Positions 45,152 through 56,228 of a stretch of DNA of 64,000 bases are shown here, piece by piece. The DNA lies in contig NC_052357.1 in the NCBI RefSeq assembly GCF_009727055.1, positions 15,831,648-15,895,647 on the forward strand, given 5' to 3'. The position numbers and the translations under genes are program-made. The notes beneath the pieces are model-generated. The model was not told the origin of the DNA, made no database searches, and saw only the letters and a list, made by a program, of their open reading frames with translations. How positions within the stretch are numbered: the first letter of the stretch is position 1; each line of letters starts with the position of its first letter. Source of the stretch: Benincasa hispida (lineage: Eukaryota; Streptophyta; Magnoliopsida; Cucurbitales; Cucurbitaceae).

Positions 45152-46876
45152 TGTTGGGTTTTATGTCTTAAAACTCATAGTTTGTAAAAATTAAACATAT
45201 TCTATTATCAAATAAAAGATGTTATTCAACATTTCTTCAATAAAGGTATTGAATCTATTAATGCATTCATAAAGTTTAAATCCAATAAATTAAGATCCAT
45301 GGCTATTATATGAATACATGAACTTTATGAGAGACCTAGATGGATCAAGTTTGAGTAAATATAAAAAATGCTCTATAGTATATGATTAAGGTTGGGTACC
45401 TTATTCTAGTAACACTATTGGATACGACATACTCTGTAGCTATTACAAGTTGTTGTAAAGATATTACCAATGAAGTGATCTAGATTCATTCATGTAATGA
45501 TATGAGGAGTGAGGGTGTCCTATGCAATGAGTTTGTATGAGATTGGACCAAGAAATACGTCACTCTTACTTTATATACTGTTTACTGTTTAAGACTGACT
45601 ATTTCTCTTAGATGTCCTAGGTGATTAGATCATAAACCAATTGTTCATTAGAGGATCAGTAGGAACTTAAGGAACAAAATGTAATATCGGGAGTGAAACA
45701 ACATATTGACCCAACCGTTATTACAAACAACCTATGAAGGGTCGACTTACTAGTTATGGTTAAATCATGTGAACACAAATATATCTACAATGAAGAGAGT
45801 GCAACTATTGAGCTATAGTGGTGTGACTTGATAGTTAACGAATACTGATTAATTTGGTCTAAAGAGTTTTAGCCAATTAATCTTAATCGTTGGAACTCGT
45901 GATCAGTAGGTTCATAAGGTCGCTTTACTAGCTCGTAAAACATGAACACCTTGAATTATTAAATTGAGTGAATTTGGAATTATATCAATTTGAAATGTTC
46001 AAATTGAAACTAGGGTTTGAATTTGGATAAGTTCAAATTCAATTCAGGGTTTGTATATATTATATTTAATATAATTATTTAGCGTTTAGTTTATTGAAAT
46101 TAAACGAAGTTGGAGAGTTTATGATATTTAAATATTGATTTAAATATCAATTATATGAATTAGATTCATGTTTAAATTTAATATGTGATTAATTTGATAT
46201 TTGACATTAAATTAATTAATTAATTAAATATGTTTAATTAATTAAAATTCAAATTAATTTCCAATTTAAAATTTAATTTAAGAAATTAAATTTTGATATT
46301 TGATTAATTATGAATTGATTAAATCAATTTTTGATTAATTTTTGAATTAATTGATTATTGAAAAGAAAAATTGGAAAAACTGAATTCTATGGGTTTTGCC
46401 CACAGAATACCTTGAGTAGGATGTGTTCTTTCTGCAAGCATGCACAAATCCCACTTGAATTGAGAAGTAAGTGTTGGCCATTTGATGGTTGAGGAATGCT
46501 TGCATGGTGAAGAAATATAAAACTCTCAATTTTGAAGAAGAAATTTAGTGGTTCTTGAGCTGAAAAAAATTTCTACTACTTTATTTTCTTCCTCACAAGA
46601 ACCCTCAATATCCTTCATCAAATATACTCAAATTCGAGTTCACCACTCAAATTCAAGGCTGAGAATAATATAGAAGATCTCTTGGTAGTTCACTATCGGT
46701 TTGGAGCTGATTTGGAGTGACGAACAGCTTGGATTCATGGGAAATCATCAAAGGTACATTCTTCTCGAAACCCTCTTTTGAAATTATGAAATAACATGCT
46801 TTAGAACTAAAATTAAATGTAATTAGAGTGCTTATTGATTCTGTTTGCTTTCGTTGCATGCTTGTGCATTCCATCA
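45152..46876 (+). repeat. Copia A 3' LTR with internal deletion
   Basis: 1,725 bp; same ends as the 5' LTR. About 285 bp corresponding to roughly 36160-36455 are missing at 45610-45625 (TCCTAGGTGATTAGATC). Confidence 0.88.
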
Positions 46877-46881
46877 CCTTA

Positions 46882-48783
46882 ATCTCCACTAGTGGCTGAG
46901 GTGGCTTAAGAAGATTTCATGCAAAAGGGCTGGACGGTAGTATAAAAATGGAAGAGAACTTCAAGAGCTCAGTTTGGACGATTTTCTGGAGCAAACCAGA
47001 CAAACTTGGTATCATTAGAAAGCTCTGAGAGTCTAGTTTTTTAAATCAGGCCTTTGGATGGGAGTTGTTGCCAAAAAGAGGTTCGGAGAAGGAATGAAGA
47101 GTCGAAGGTTAATTTTTGGGCGTTTCTGGACACTCGACAAAGAAACATAGATCTATACCAAACCACTTGATATTTCAAGCCGAAACTTTAAGGCATTATC
47201 AAGGACACCATTTCAAGTAAGTTTCTAGAAGGATCTTTGGCAAGGAAATTTCTACCGTTTGAGTTTACATATTTTGGAAGTTAAACCTAGAATCTTTGCT
47301 CAAGCAGGGAGTTGCGATTAGGACTTTTGGGAAAGATTTGAAGGCTCAGGTTAAACCACAAGGAGTTTCACATTGAAAATTTGAGGTAACATTGTTAACA
47401 AAATTCTAAACATGTTTGGAAAAGGAACTTTCTTAAAATGAGTTCTAGTTTTCATGTTGTTTGCATTAGAAATTGAATATTGAAATGTTGGACGAATAGG
47501 CAACCCCTTGCTAAGTATGAACTTGGTTAAAAAAGTAGTCTTAAAAGGGAGGACAAAGTGGCAACTAAACTCTTATTCTTTTATGTGTAGGAGAAGGTCT
47601 ACAAAGCTTAGAAAGAACCACGCCTAAAGATCCGTGAGTGACTAAATTTTTTCAAATATGTACACAAAAAGGGACATGCGTTCCAAATGAATTTCTTGCT
47701 AATGTTCATGGGTTTTCCAAGCAACTAAAGTTTATACTTATGTTTTAAAGGGTTTATAGCATTTCCTAAGCATGATGTTTTAAGTTATTTAAATGAGTTT
47801 ACTAATTCTAGTATATGTTAAGATTGAATGAAGTTTTACTAATTCTAGCATATGTTAAAATTGAATGAAAGGGTATTACAACTATATGTTTATAATTGTG
47901 GATCATGCATGTTGAATGGTAATAATGCTCTCAAGGCGAAAGTTAGGTAAGTGCTATGCCTAAAGCTTATGATGCTCGAATTTCCTATGAATGTTACACT
48001 TTTAATATACCGAATACCAAAGGTATAGAAGGTATCCAAGGAAGTACCTAAGGTGTTGACGGTAGTTAGCATACTCCATGTGCACGTATTTAGTTCTTTA
48101 TGAGAGGCCGAAGTATGGGTCCCTTGGCTACAGTCTTTGTAATGGGACCGAAGTATGGGTCTCATGGCCGTGAATGGACATTGGGAGCTTGAGCTATGAA
48201 TGCTCATCCTCAACTAATGTTTGACAATATGATTGATTATAACGCTATGATTAATGTATCATACTATGTATGTTGCTTGAGATTATTTCCAACGTGTTTA
48301 TTTATTTACATTAATGCAATGAAAGGCTTGAGAAGAAATATATTTCTATAAGTCACTCACTGGGCAACTAGCTCACTGTTTTCAAATATTTTCGTTTTTC
48401 CCAGGTAGTGGTTAGTTTCCTTGTGGTTGAACCCACTGCAGCTTGCCACCCAAAGTTCGGATATCGAAGGAAGAAACTTAGGTTAAGCTTGTTTTGATGT
48501 ACACATATTTGGAGAGGAGTTTGGGACTTGTGGAACTTATTTTCTTTTGGGACCCATGTTTATTCTTATCATTTTTTGTTGGACATATGTTTGTTTTTGG
48601 AACTGTAATTAAGTCTTTATGTCGGTTAATGTCATAATTGTTTTATTGCCAAGTCGTTTTTCATATTGAGGTTTTAAGGAGGTTTCACTTAAGTTAGGCA
48701 GTAAGTGCTGGCAAATAGGTCGGTAACTGCTGCCCTCATATCCTCTTTTGGTTTTAGATGGTAAATTGGGAGGGGGTTTTACA
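46882..48783 (+). repeat. GYP 5' LTR, right part
   Basis: Continues the LTR from 35682 after copia A. Contains AGTATAAAAATGG near 46940 (TATA-like), AGCAAACCAGACAAACTTGG, and a tandem pair GACCGAAGTATGGGTC near 48107 and 48147. Ends GGGAGGGGGTTTTACA. Confidence 0.75.
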
Positions 48784-48786
48784 AGT

Positions 48787-48798
48787 TGGTATCAAAGC
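48787..48798 (+). other. GYP primer binding site
   Basis: TGGTATCAAAGC, three bases after the LTR end; complement of the initiator Met tRNA 3' end with one change. Confidence 0.85.
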
Positions 48799-48888
48799 AT
48801 AAGGTTCTGGGAATAAGAGAGAGTTCATGCATATGTCTAGTTCCCAATGGTATGAGTCCCTAATATGTGTAATATCAATTAGGTAAAG

Positions 48889-49959
48889 ATGTCGAGAAGA
48901 GGTGGCAGGCAGAGCAAGCAGATGGTGGATGGGAACACTGACCCTACTGACCGTGAACTTGAGGTCAAGAGGAACTCAAGAGTGAGTAAGAGAAAAACTC
49001 GAGAACCTGTAAATCAGAAGGTGACGTCTTAGGGGAGAGTCGAGTACTTCTCAGGCCAGCATAAATCCTCAGCTAGAGGATAGCGTGTTTGACAATATTG
49101 CCCAAAGATTGGCAGCCACCGTAAGTACAGTACAGGTTGACTCGAAAAAGAAGTACGATATTGAGAGACTTCGAGCCCTTGGTGTTGTGGTTTTTGAGGG
49201 AACGGTTGACCCCACAGAAGCAGAGGTATGGTTGGAACAAATAGAGAAATGTTTTGATGTGATGAATTCTTCAGAAGATCGTAAGGTCGGGTTAGTCGTG
49301 TTCCTGTTGCAAAAAGGAGCAGAAAAATGGTGGAAGGTGGTATCCGCTAGGCAAAACAGCTCAAATGTCTTGTTGTGGCCTGAATTTAGCAAGGCTTTTG
49401 AGGACAAATATTACCCAAGCTCTTTTCGAGAGGCAAAAAGAGATGAGTTCCATAGGTTGGTGCAAGGAACTTTGATAGTGGTTGAGTATGAACAAAAATT
49501 CACTGAATTATCCCAGTATGCTCTTCCCATTATTACAGAAGAAAAAGACTGATGTAGAAGGTTCGAGAATGGGTTGAGAAAGAAGATTAGAACTCTAGTA
49601 ACTTCTATAGCTAACTGGCTGGATTTTAACCAGCTGGTGGAGACCGCTATCCGAGAGGAGGGGAGTTTGGCAGATGATGAGCAAGTGCAAAAGGATCGAT
49701 CGATGTCTGTTGGGCCAAGGGACAGAGGAAGGATCGAGCGATGTCTATGAGGCCAAGGGATAGAGGATTTTAACCCCTAGCTTTAGGCCAATCAAATATG
49801 AGTAGGTCCAGAAGTGTGGATTGGCAGAAGTGCAGAAGGAGGAGACCTCAATCCTCGACTAGGTGTAGCACGTTCTGGCGAGTCAGTCGCCAGTATAGAC
49901 CGGAAGCCCTTGTGCTTGAACTGTGGCAAGTAACACTTTGGGGCATGCTACAGCGGGAG
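48889..49959 (+). pseudogene. GYP Gag
   Basis: An ATG at 48889 opens MSRRGGRQSKQMVDG, then frames shift. The core at 49085-49552 reads EAEVWLEQIEKCFDVM, LLQKGAEKWWKVV, FSKAFEDKYYPSSFREAKRD and VEYEQKFTELSQYALP, the retrotransposon Gag capsid domain of Del/Tekay-like gypsy elements. After a stop at 49552 come LRKKIRTLV-like sequence and, near 49915, the first zinc knuckle (CLNCGK). The knuckle region is cut at 49960 by a MITE and continues at 50764. Confidence 0.88.
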
Positions 49960-50763
49960 TAGGGATGTCCATTTACCCTATGGGGACCTACCCTGAATGG
50001 GACGGGGAATCCCTGATTAGATGAGGAATGGGGGAGCGAGGATGATTTTTTTACCAGTTGGCTAAACGAAGACGAGGACATAGATTATATTCCCTATCCT
50101 CGTCCACGAACCCATTTGCGCACCGCCCCGCCTCAATGAATATATTATAATAATTATATTTATTTAATAATAATTACTTATATTATTATTATTATTATTA
50201 ACTCATATTTGTTAATAAACGGAATATGAGTTTTATAATAATAATCATTATACTAGTTTATAATTATTATTATTATTTTATCTATATACTTTTTAAACAA
50301 AATTATGGTATAAAAATGAGTTATTTTCTAATTTTCATTTCAACCTTTTCGTACTTTAATACATTTCTAAATTGTTTTACACATTTAAGAACTTTCTACC
50401 TTAAGCCATAAATGTTGTAGTATTTAATGGAAAGCTTGACTATGATTTGTAATATTTAAATTTTAACTTTTAGAAATTATAGGATTAAATTATATTTTTA
50501 CATATATAATAGTATTATTTTTACACTATTTTTTTTAATAAAAAATTTATTGGAAATAACTCATTTAATATATATTATTTTATTTGATTAAGAAAACAAA
50601 ATTGCTAAAAATGAATATATTAAAAAAAAACAAATGGTGAAATTTCCTCTGTGGGGAACCCGATCCCCACAGGGAATTTCGCGGAAACGGGGAATGAAAT
50701 AAGGTCGCGAGAATGGGGATGGGGAAGCCTTCCCTATCTCCACCCCGCCTCTGGACATCTCTA
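49960..50763. mobile_element. hAT-type MITE in GYP gag
   Basis: Terminal inverted repeats TAGGGATGTCCA and TAGAGATGTCCA (as complement). Flanks AGCGGGAG (49952-49959) and AGTGGGAG (50764-50771) form a 7-of-8 target duplication, the hAT length. GC-rich ends (GGGGACC, GCGGGG-type) enclose an AT-rich core with TTA/ATT trinucleotide runs. No transposase. Confidence 0.88.
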
Positions 50764-50830
50764 AGTGGGAGTGGAGTTTGCTTCCAGTGTGGGCAAATAG
50801 GTCATTTCAAGAGGGAGTGGCTCAAGTAAC
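50764..50830 (+). pseudogene. GYP Gag second zinc knuckle
   Basis: Reads SGVCFQCGQIGHFKREWL: C-x2-C-x4-H present, with Trp where the last Cys is expected. Continues the knuckle region from before the MITE. Confidence 0.75.
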
Positions 50831-50989
50831 CTGAGTGGTCCAGGCAGTGCCACAGGTGACCTCTCAGACTGTTAACCAGCCGAGAGGTGCTGGGAATAAA
50901 GGAGAAGGAACAAGTGGTGCAAAGTCTAAAGGTATGGCCCAACGACCTTAACAGCAAGGGCGTGTGTAGGCAATTACGCACCAGGAAGT

Positions 50990-51471
50990 CATGGAAGCTC
51001 CAGATGTGGTGACTAGTAAAGTGACTTTATGTAATCAGTCTGCTTATGTTTTAATTGATCCAGGTGCCACAGTTCCTTTATATCTAGATGTTTGCATCAC
51101 ATTTAGATAGGTTGCATGAGGATATATCAAAGGATTTGTTTATCTCTACTCTGATGGGAGATGTGGTAATAGTAAGTGATTGGTATAGGAGCTGTGATGT
51201 GATGATTGAAGGTCAGGATTTCTGTGTCGACCTAATTCCCTTAGATTTGCTAGAGTTTGACGCAATTCTGGGAATGGACTTCCTGGGTAAGTACCATGCT
51301 ATTGTTGATTGCTATAAAAGAGAGGTGACCTTCAGGAGACCAGAGAAGCAGGAGGTAGTTCTTGTGGAATGCAGAGGGTTAACTTCAGGTAGCCTTATCT
51401 CAGTAGTAAAAGCCAGAAAGTTGATGGGAAAAGGATGTGAAGCCTATCTGACTCATGTAGTTGTCTCCTAG
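50990..51471 (+). pseudogene. GYP aspartic protease
   Basis: VLIDPGATVPLY at about 51048-51083 is the active site, but Ser of the canonical D-S-G is Pro here. After a frame change, LIPLDLLEFDAILGMDFLGK is the second conserved protease block (ILGMDWL in the family), followed by YHAIVDCYKREVTF. It would process the Gag-Pol polyprotein; the frameshift and the DPG active site make it inactive. Confidence 0.85.
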
Positions 51472-51479
51472 AATGAAAA

Positions 51480-52400
51480 ATTGAAACCTGAAGACGCACC
51501 AGTAGTTCAGGAGTTTCTGGACGTATTCCCTAAAGAGTTGTCAGGCTTGTCACTTGATAGGGAAGTAGAATTCGACATTGACCTAATTAAGGCACGACCC
51601 TTATATCGTAAGCTCCGTTAAAATGGCGTCTGCTAAATTGAAGGAACTAAAGGTGCAGTTAAAAGAATTAGTTAATAAGGGTTATGTTAGACCCAACATG
51701 TCGCCTTGGGGAGCACTAGTCCTATTTGTAAAGAAGAAAGGTGGATCTTTCAGACTTTATATCGATTATAGGCAGTTAAATAAGGTAACGATCAGGAACA
51801 AATATCCATTACCACGTTTTGATGATCTCTTTGATCACTTGAAGGAAGCTATAGTATTTTCGAAGGTAGATATGAGATCGGGGTACCATTAGCTAAAGGT
51901 GAAGTAGATGGATGTCCCTAAGACTACATTCAAATCCCGGTACGACCACTTTGAGTTTCTGGTGATTCCTCAAATGCTCCGGCTGGGTTTATGGATTTGA
52001 TTAACAGGATTTTTCACCCTTATCTCGACTAGTCTGTCATAGTCTTTATTGATGATATCCTGGTATACTCAGGTAACAAGGAAGAGCATGCTAACCATCT
52101 AAGAATAGTATTGCGGACACTGCGAGAAAAACAGTTATACGCCAAGTTTAGCAAATGCGACTTCTGGCTAGATCAGGTAGCATTTTTGGGGCATGTAGTT
52201 TTTGCAACTGGAGTTAATGTAGACCTTCAAAAGACAAAAGCTGTAGCAAATTAGGAAAGACCAACCGATGTGTTTGAGGTACGTAGCTTATTGGGCCTAG
52301 CAGGTTACTATAGGCGCTTTGTGGAGGGTTTTTGGAAGATAGCTCTCCCACTAACGAGTCTGACTAGGAAGGATGTAAAGTTTGATTGAACTTCGGATTG
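51480..52400 (+). pseudogene. GYP reverse transcriptase
   Basis: VVQEFLDVFPKELSGL leads in; [57 protein letters not shown] and [11 protein letters not shown] follow. The catalytic region reads [19 protein letters not shown] near 52040-52090 (IDD box intact), then [20 protein letters not shown] and the [15 protein letters not shown] tail. Several stops stand where Gln is expected (for example 51891 and 51907) and one small deletion disrupts the MPFGLTN motif. Clear Ty3/gypsy RT. Confidence 0.92.
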
Positions 52401-52957
52401 TGAACAGAGTTTCCAGAAGTTGAAGCAAAGGCTAGTTATAGCGCCCATACTTACGTTACCAACTCCAAGCAAGAAGTTTGTAATTTATTGTGATGCGTCC
52501 CGACAAGGATTAGGTTATGTGTTGATGCAGAAGTAAAAAGTGGTAGCCTATGCTTCTTGACAGCTAAAGAAGCATGAGGGTAACTATCCCACTTATGACT
52601 TGGAGTTAGCGGCAATTGTCTTAGCCTTAAAGCTTTGGACACATTATCTGTTCGGGGAGTGTTGCCATATTTTCATTGATCATAAGAGTTTAAAGTACAT
52701 TTTCGAGCAGAAAGAGCTAAACTTGAGGCAACGAAGATGGATCAAACTGATCACAAACTATGACATTTCGATTGAGTATCACCCTAGTAAGGCCAATGTA
52801 GTGGCTGATGCCTTAAGCAGGAAGTCGATTGGGTCTAAAGTTACTGTTTTTTTCAATAAGGGGGATGTTGGTCCAAGAATTTGGGAATTCCAGAGCGACT
52901 TTAGCAGTGGAACAAACAGGTGGATTGTTAGCCTCATTCCAGGTACGACCCACCCTA
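52401..52957 (+). pseudogene. GYP RNase H, cut by copia E
   Basis: FVIYCDASRQGLGYVLMQK has the first catalytic Asp; [20 protein letters not shown] the Glu; [20 protein letters not shown] the next Asp; and [17 protein letters not shown] is the canonical end. The linker towards integrase ([12 protein letters not shown] in another frame) is interrupted at about 52958 by the copia E LTR. Confidence 0.92.
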
Positions 52958-52958
52958 G

Positions 52959-54238
52959 TTGGGAATGTCCTATAACTCGCACTTTGTGTTAAACATTCTA
53001 TTTTATCAATAACGATGACTTGTTGATTTTGCATCTTATAATGAAAATCCAATAAACGCATCCTTGACTATAGTCTGAATAGCTGGAGACATAGCCTTGC
53101 AAGATGGAATTCACTCCTACCCTATTTAGGGTTAGCAGATAGGTTATTCTCTTAAGTACTGACTCCAAGTCTTGAACAATCGGGGCCCCACCTTCTCATG
53201 ATAGAGAAAGGATTTGATTCATAGAGATTATGAATCAGAATTGTTCATTAGAGGATCAGTAGGAACTTAAGGAACAAGATGTAGTCATAGGGGTAAAACG
53301 GTATTTTTGACCTAGCGTGATTACGAACAACCTGTGAAGGATCAACTTACCGATTATCATTATAAAGTGGACATAATATATCTATTGTGAGAGGAGTTCA
53401 ACTATGGGCTATTGGGGGTTAGATCAGACTAATGAGTTTAGCCGATTAATCTCGAATCGTTGGAGCTCATAATCTGTAGGTCCATGAGGTCCCCTACTAG
53501 CTCGTAAATGGATAAGCTTTAAGGTTGCTTGAGAAATTAATTTGAAACATTCAAATTAAACGGAACAAGAGAATAAATATTAAATATGATTTAAATATAT
53601 AAAGATGATTATTGTGTAAAAATTAATTTAATATTTGATATTAAATTAATTTAAGAAAATCAAATTTTGAATTATAATGGTTAAATTCATTTTATGTTTT
53701 AAAAGAAAAATAGAAATTCGTTTGCATGTTGCACAAAATTGAAAATAGGTTTTCTCCATTACCATCATCTTTATGCTCACACAAAATGCATTATCTTCTC
53801 TACTTTGATTCTCCATGCATGAGCTGCAAGCCATGCACTCCATCTCTTTGTATGTTCATCTATTATATAAAAAGAAGAGTGGAGTTGTTGGAGAAGAAGA
53901 GAATACAAAATTTGGGAGAAAATTTTCTAAAGAAGAAGCTGCCTTCTTCAGTCGGGTTGCTGTGAGTTTTTTCTGGTTTCTTCACATCTTCAAGTTGTTC
54001 TTGAGTCCCACGACTCTGGCTAAAGCTTAAAGAGCATAGTAGGGAAGGCCTTGAGGTGGTTCACATTGAAAACAAGTGAAGACAACAGTTGAACAGACAT
54101 TTTCTTGGAGAGTTTATCAAAGGTATGTTATGAAAACCCACTTTTTAAGAAGAGCATGCTTTAGTTTTTACCAAAATTAGTGAATTAGAATACTTATGGA
54201 TCCTTGATACTTCTGCTGCATGTTGTTTAACTCTTTCA
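52959..54238 (+). repeat. Copia E 5' LTR, internally deleted
   Basis: Starts TTGGGAATGTCC and ends CTCTTTCA. Compared with the solo LTR at 41674-43434 it lacks roughly 450 bp at about 53081-53083 (GTCTGAATAG joins CTGGAGACATAG). Confidence 0.82.
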
Positions 54239-54240
54239 AT

Positions 54241-54252
54241 TGGTATCAAAGC
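54241..54252 (+). other. Copia E primer binding site
   Basis: TGGTATCAAAGC two to three bases after the LTR; initiator Met tRNA type. Confidence 0.85.
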
Positions 54253-54544
54253 ATCTTTTAAGCTTTCACTTCGGTCTAATTTTGGCAAGGTCGATGTTTT
54301 TTCATGAGATATATGAAACTGATGCACTACTATGATTTTCTCTATTTTGGCATTTTAATTCTCCTTAATTTCTCAATTAAATTGGTATTTGGCTCTTGTT
54401 TGATGAGCATTTATATGTTAGCAAGAGTCTACAATTTATTTGGAGTCATTAGAGTTGAAATTAAGATGTAATTGAAGAAACAAGCGAAGGAGGTCGAGCT
54501 GCTGTTCGAGATTTTTTAGCTTCTGCTTAAATTTGTTACTGAAG

Positions 54545-55085
54545 TCCAGTTGCTAAATGATCGTTTAGCTCCAGACGTTACATGATGAGAAGAAAAGCTA
54601 AACGATAGCTTAGTAATATGCACTGGTCGTTGGGATTTTAAATGCTAAACGATAGTGTACCTCCGGGATATAAGCAATGCGTTCATTTGCTATACGATAG
54701 CATTACGCGATCGTTTTGTTTTTGTCATGGGAACTAGACGATACGTTGATTTTGCTAAACGATGGCACTATACGATCGTTCAGTAACATACACGCTAAAC
54801 GATGCAATAAAGTGCTACGCGATAGCACTGAGCATTCGTTTGGTCGCGGAGCTAAGCAATTGTATAGATAAATGCTATGCGACGCGATGATGTTCTATAT
54901 GATGGAGCTATGCGATTGTTTAGCTGCGACAGATACTAAACGATGACTTGAATGCGCTGGATGATGGTGTTATGTGATCGTTTAGTACTATGCGATGGAG
55001 CTAAATGATTGTATTGCGATGGAACTAAATGATTGTCTAATCCTATTCGATAGAGCTAAACGATCGTTCAACTTTCAGGAAATAC
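54545..55085 (+). repeat. Copia E leader array, GCTAAACGAT motif
   Basis: More than twenty degenerate copies of GCTAAACGATCGTTTAGC-like half-sites (for example near 54597, 54641, 54688, 54752, 54791 and 54929). It sits at the same place in the leader where copia A has its AGCGAGAT array. Confidence 0.8.
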
Positions 55086-56186
55086 ATGCGATCGTGTACT
55101 TCCTCTCAACCCCAGGCGATGACACTAGACAATTACATCCAGGCATTACAGGATCGACCTTAGTAGAATATTGAGGTTGGACTGAGAGAAACCGGTTCAA
55201 CCGGTTTATCAAGGTTCACTCCAGTTCAGCCTCAAATGGTTGTGGTTGGTCCGGTTCAGGCTTGTTTGGTCCGGTTCAGACTCGTCCATCCCGATTCAAG
55301 TTATTTTCGGTTCGGTTTGGAGCGGTTTGAGTGGTTCAAAGACGGTTATGAAGTTGTTTGTAATAGTTAGCTATCTGTTTCTTAATTATGCCAAAACGAA
55401 TACTATAACAGTTAGTATTTAATTGTTTATGCATGAGATGTATGTGATAATTAAATAAATTCATGTATATACACACAATATGCCACGTAGATTTAAAACT
55501 CCACCGTAGGAAGCATGCTACATGCATTGACAATATGTTATAATTGTTATAATATATAGTATGCATGTTACGGTTATGTTTAATATAATAGTTATATTAG
55601 ACACCTTTGTTGAATGTTGTGGATGTTAAACATGTCTAAATTTTGTAAGTTGTTATAAAATTGGTTAGACGTTTAAAATCCATAACAAAGAACAGCTGCA
55701 TGCTCACTTAGATTAACAACTAATTTTAATCGTTAAAATAGATTGTTGCCTTATAAAATACGGTTACAAACTCATATCGATTCATAAACCTGTCTAAGGT
55801 TGGGGGTACTTAAGTTGACGGTTTAGGGAACACCTCCTACCTGGGGATTATGACCGAACAATTGAGAGTTGTTACCTAATTTTATGAGCTTGCGTGAGCA
55901 ATGTGAGGTAATAAAATGGTTTATCACCTAGACATTGTAAGTTAAATCCAATTATAAGAGTTATATTTGGATAAACCACTTAGACTTAGGTTTATGAAAT
56001 TAGCCGTCATGCCTAAGTAAATTATCCAAACATTTAGAACACTTCAGTGGGAGATTAACAATATACTTGATATATAGTTATTAATTCTCACGTCCTCAAG
56101 AGTTCATACCATCAGATCCATGCTCGACTTCTTGTCGATTTTACCTCGACTGCTCCATACGGAAAATGTTTGCATCGCTCAATAAC
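55086..56186 (+). other. Copia E leader, left part
   Basis: Non-coding, collinear with copia A 38290-39480: CCGGTTCA-rich block, ACCTCCTACCTGGGGATTA, AACACTTCAGTGGGAGATTAA. Cut at 56186 by CACTA-2. Confidence 0.75.
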
Positions 56187-56228
56187 CACTAAAAGAATTT
56201 CGGGCTTTAATGTCAGTTTTAAACCGAC

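Larger units (their letters stand above)
35683..46876 (+). mobile_element. Ty1/copia retrotransposon copia A, inserted in the GYP 5' LTR
   Basis: Complete outline: 5' LTR 35683-37693, PBS, leader with a short phased array, gag remnant, protease, integrase, RT, RNase H, PPT, 3' LTR 45152-46876. Flanks CATTA (35678-35682) and CCTTA (46877-46881) form a 4-of-5 target duplication. Carries a solo LTR at 41674-43434. Pol is full of stops, so it is dead. Confidence 0.9.
34709..52957 (+). mobile_element. Ty3/gypsy retrotransposon GYP (Del/Tekay-like), interrupted three times
   Basis: 5' LTR starts TGTAAAACCCGCCCC at 34709 and ends GGGGGTTTTACA at 48783, with copia A inserted in it. A PBS for initiator Met tRNA follows, then gag, protease, RT and RNase H in gypsy order. 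The element passes beyond 52957, where copia E is inserted; integrase, any chromodomain and the 3' LTR are not in the window. LTR length (about 2.9 kb), iMet PBS and Gag type suggest the Del/Tekay chromovirus lineage, but without the chromodomain this stays probable. Confidence 0.85.

Noticed and set aside
48820..52957. Endogenous pararetrovirus (caulimovirid) as the source of the gypsy-like pol
   Set aside because: LTRs with TG...CA ends, an iMet PBS directly after the LTR, and the Gag capsid plus protease-RT-RNase H layout of Ty3/gypsy; no movement-protein sequence seen.
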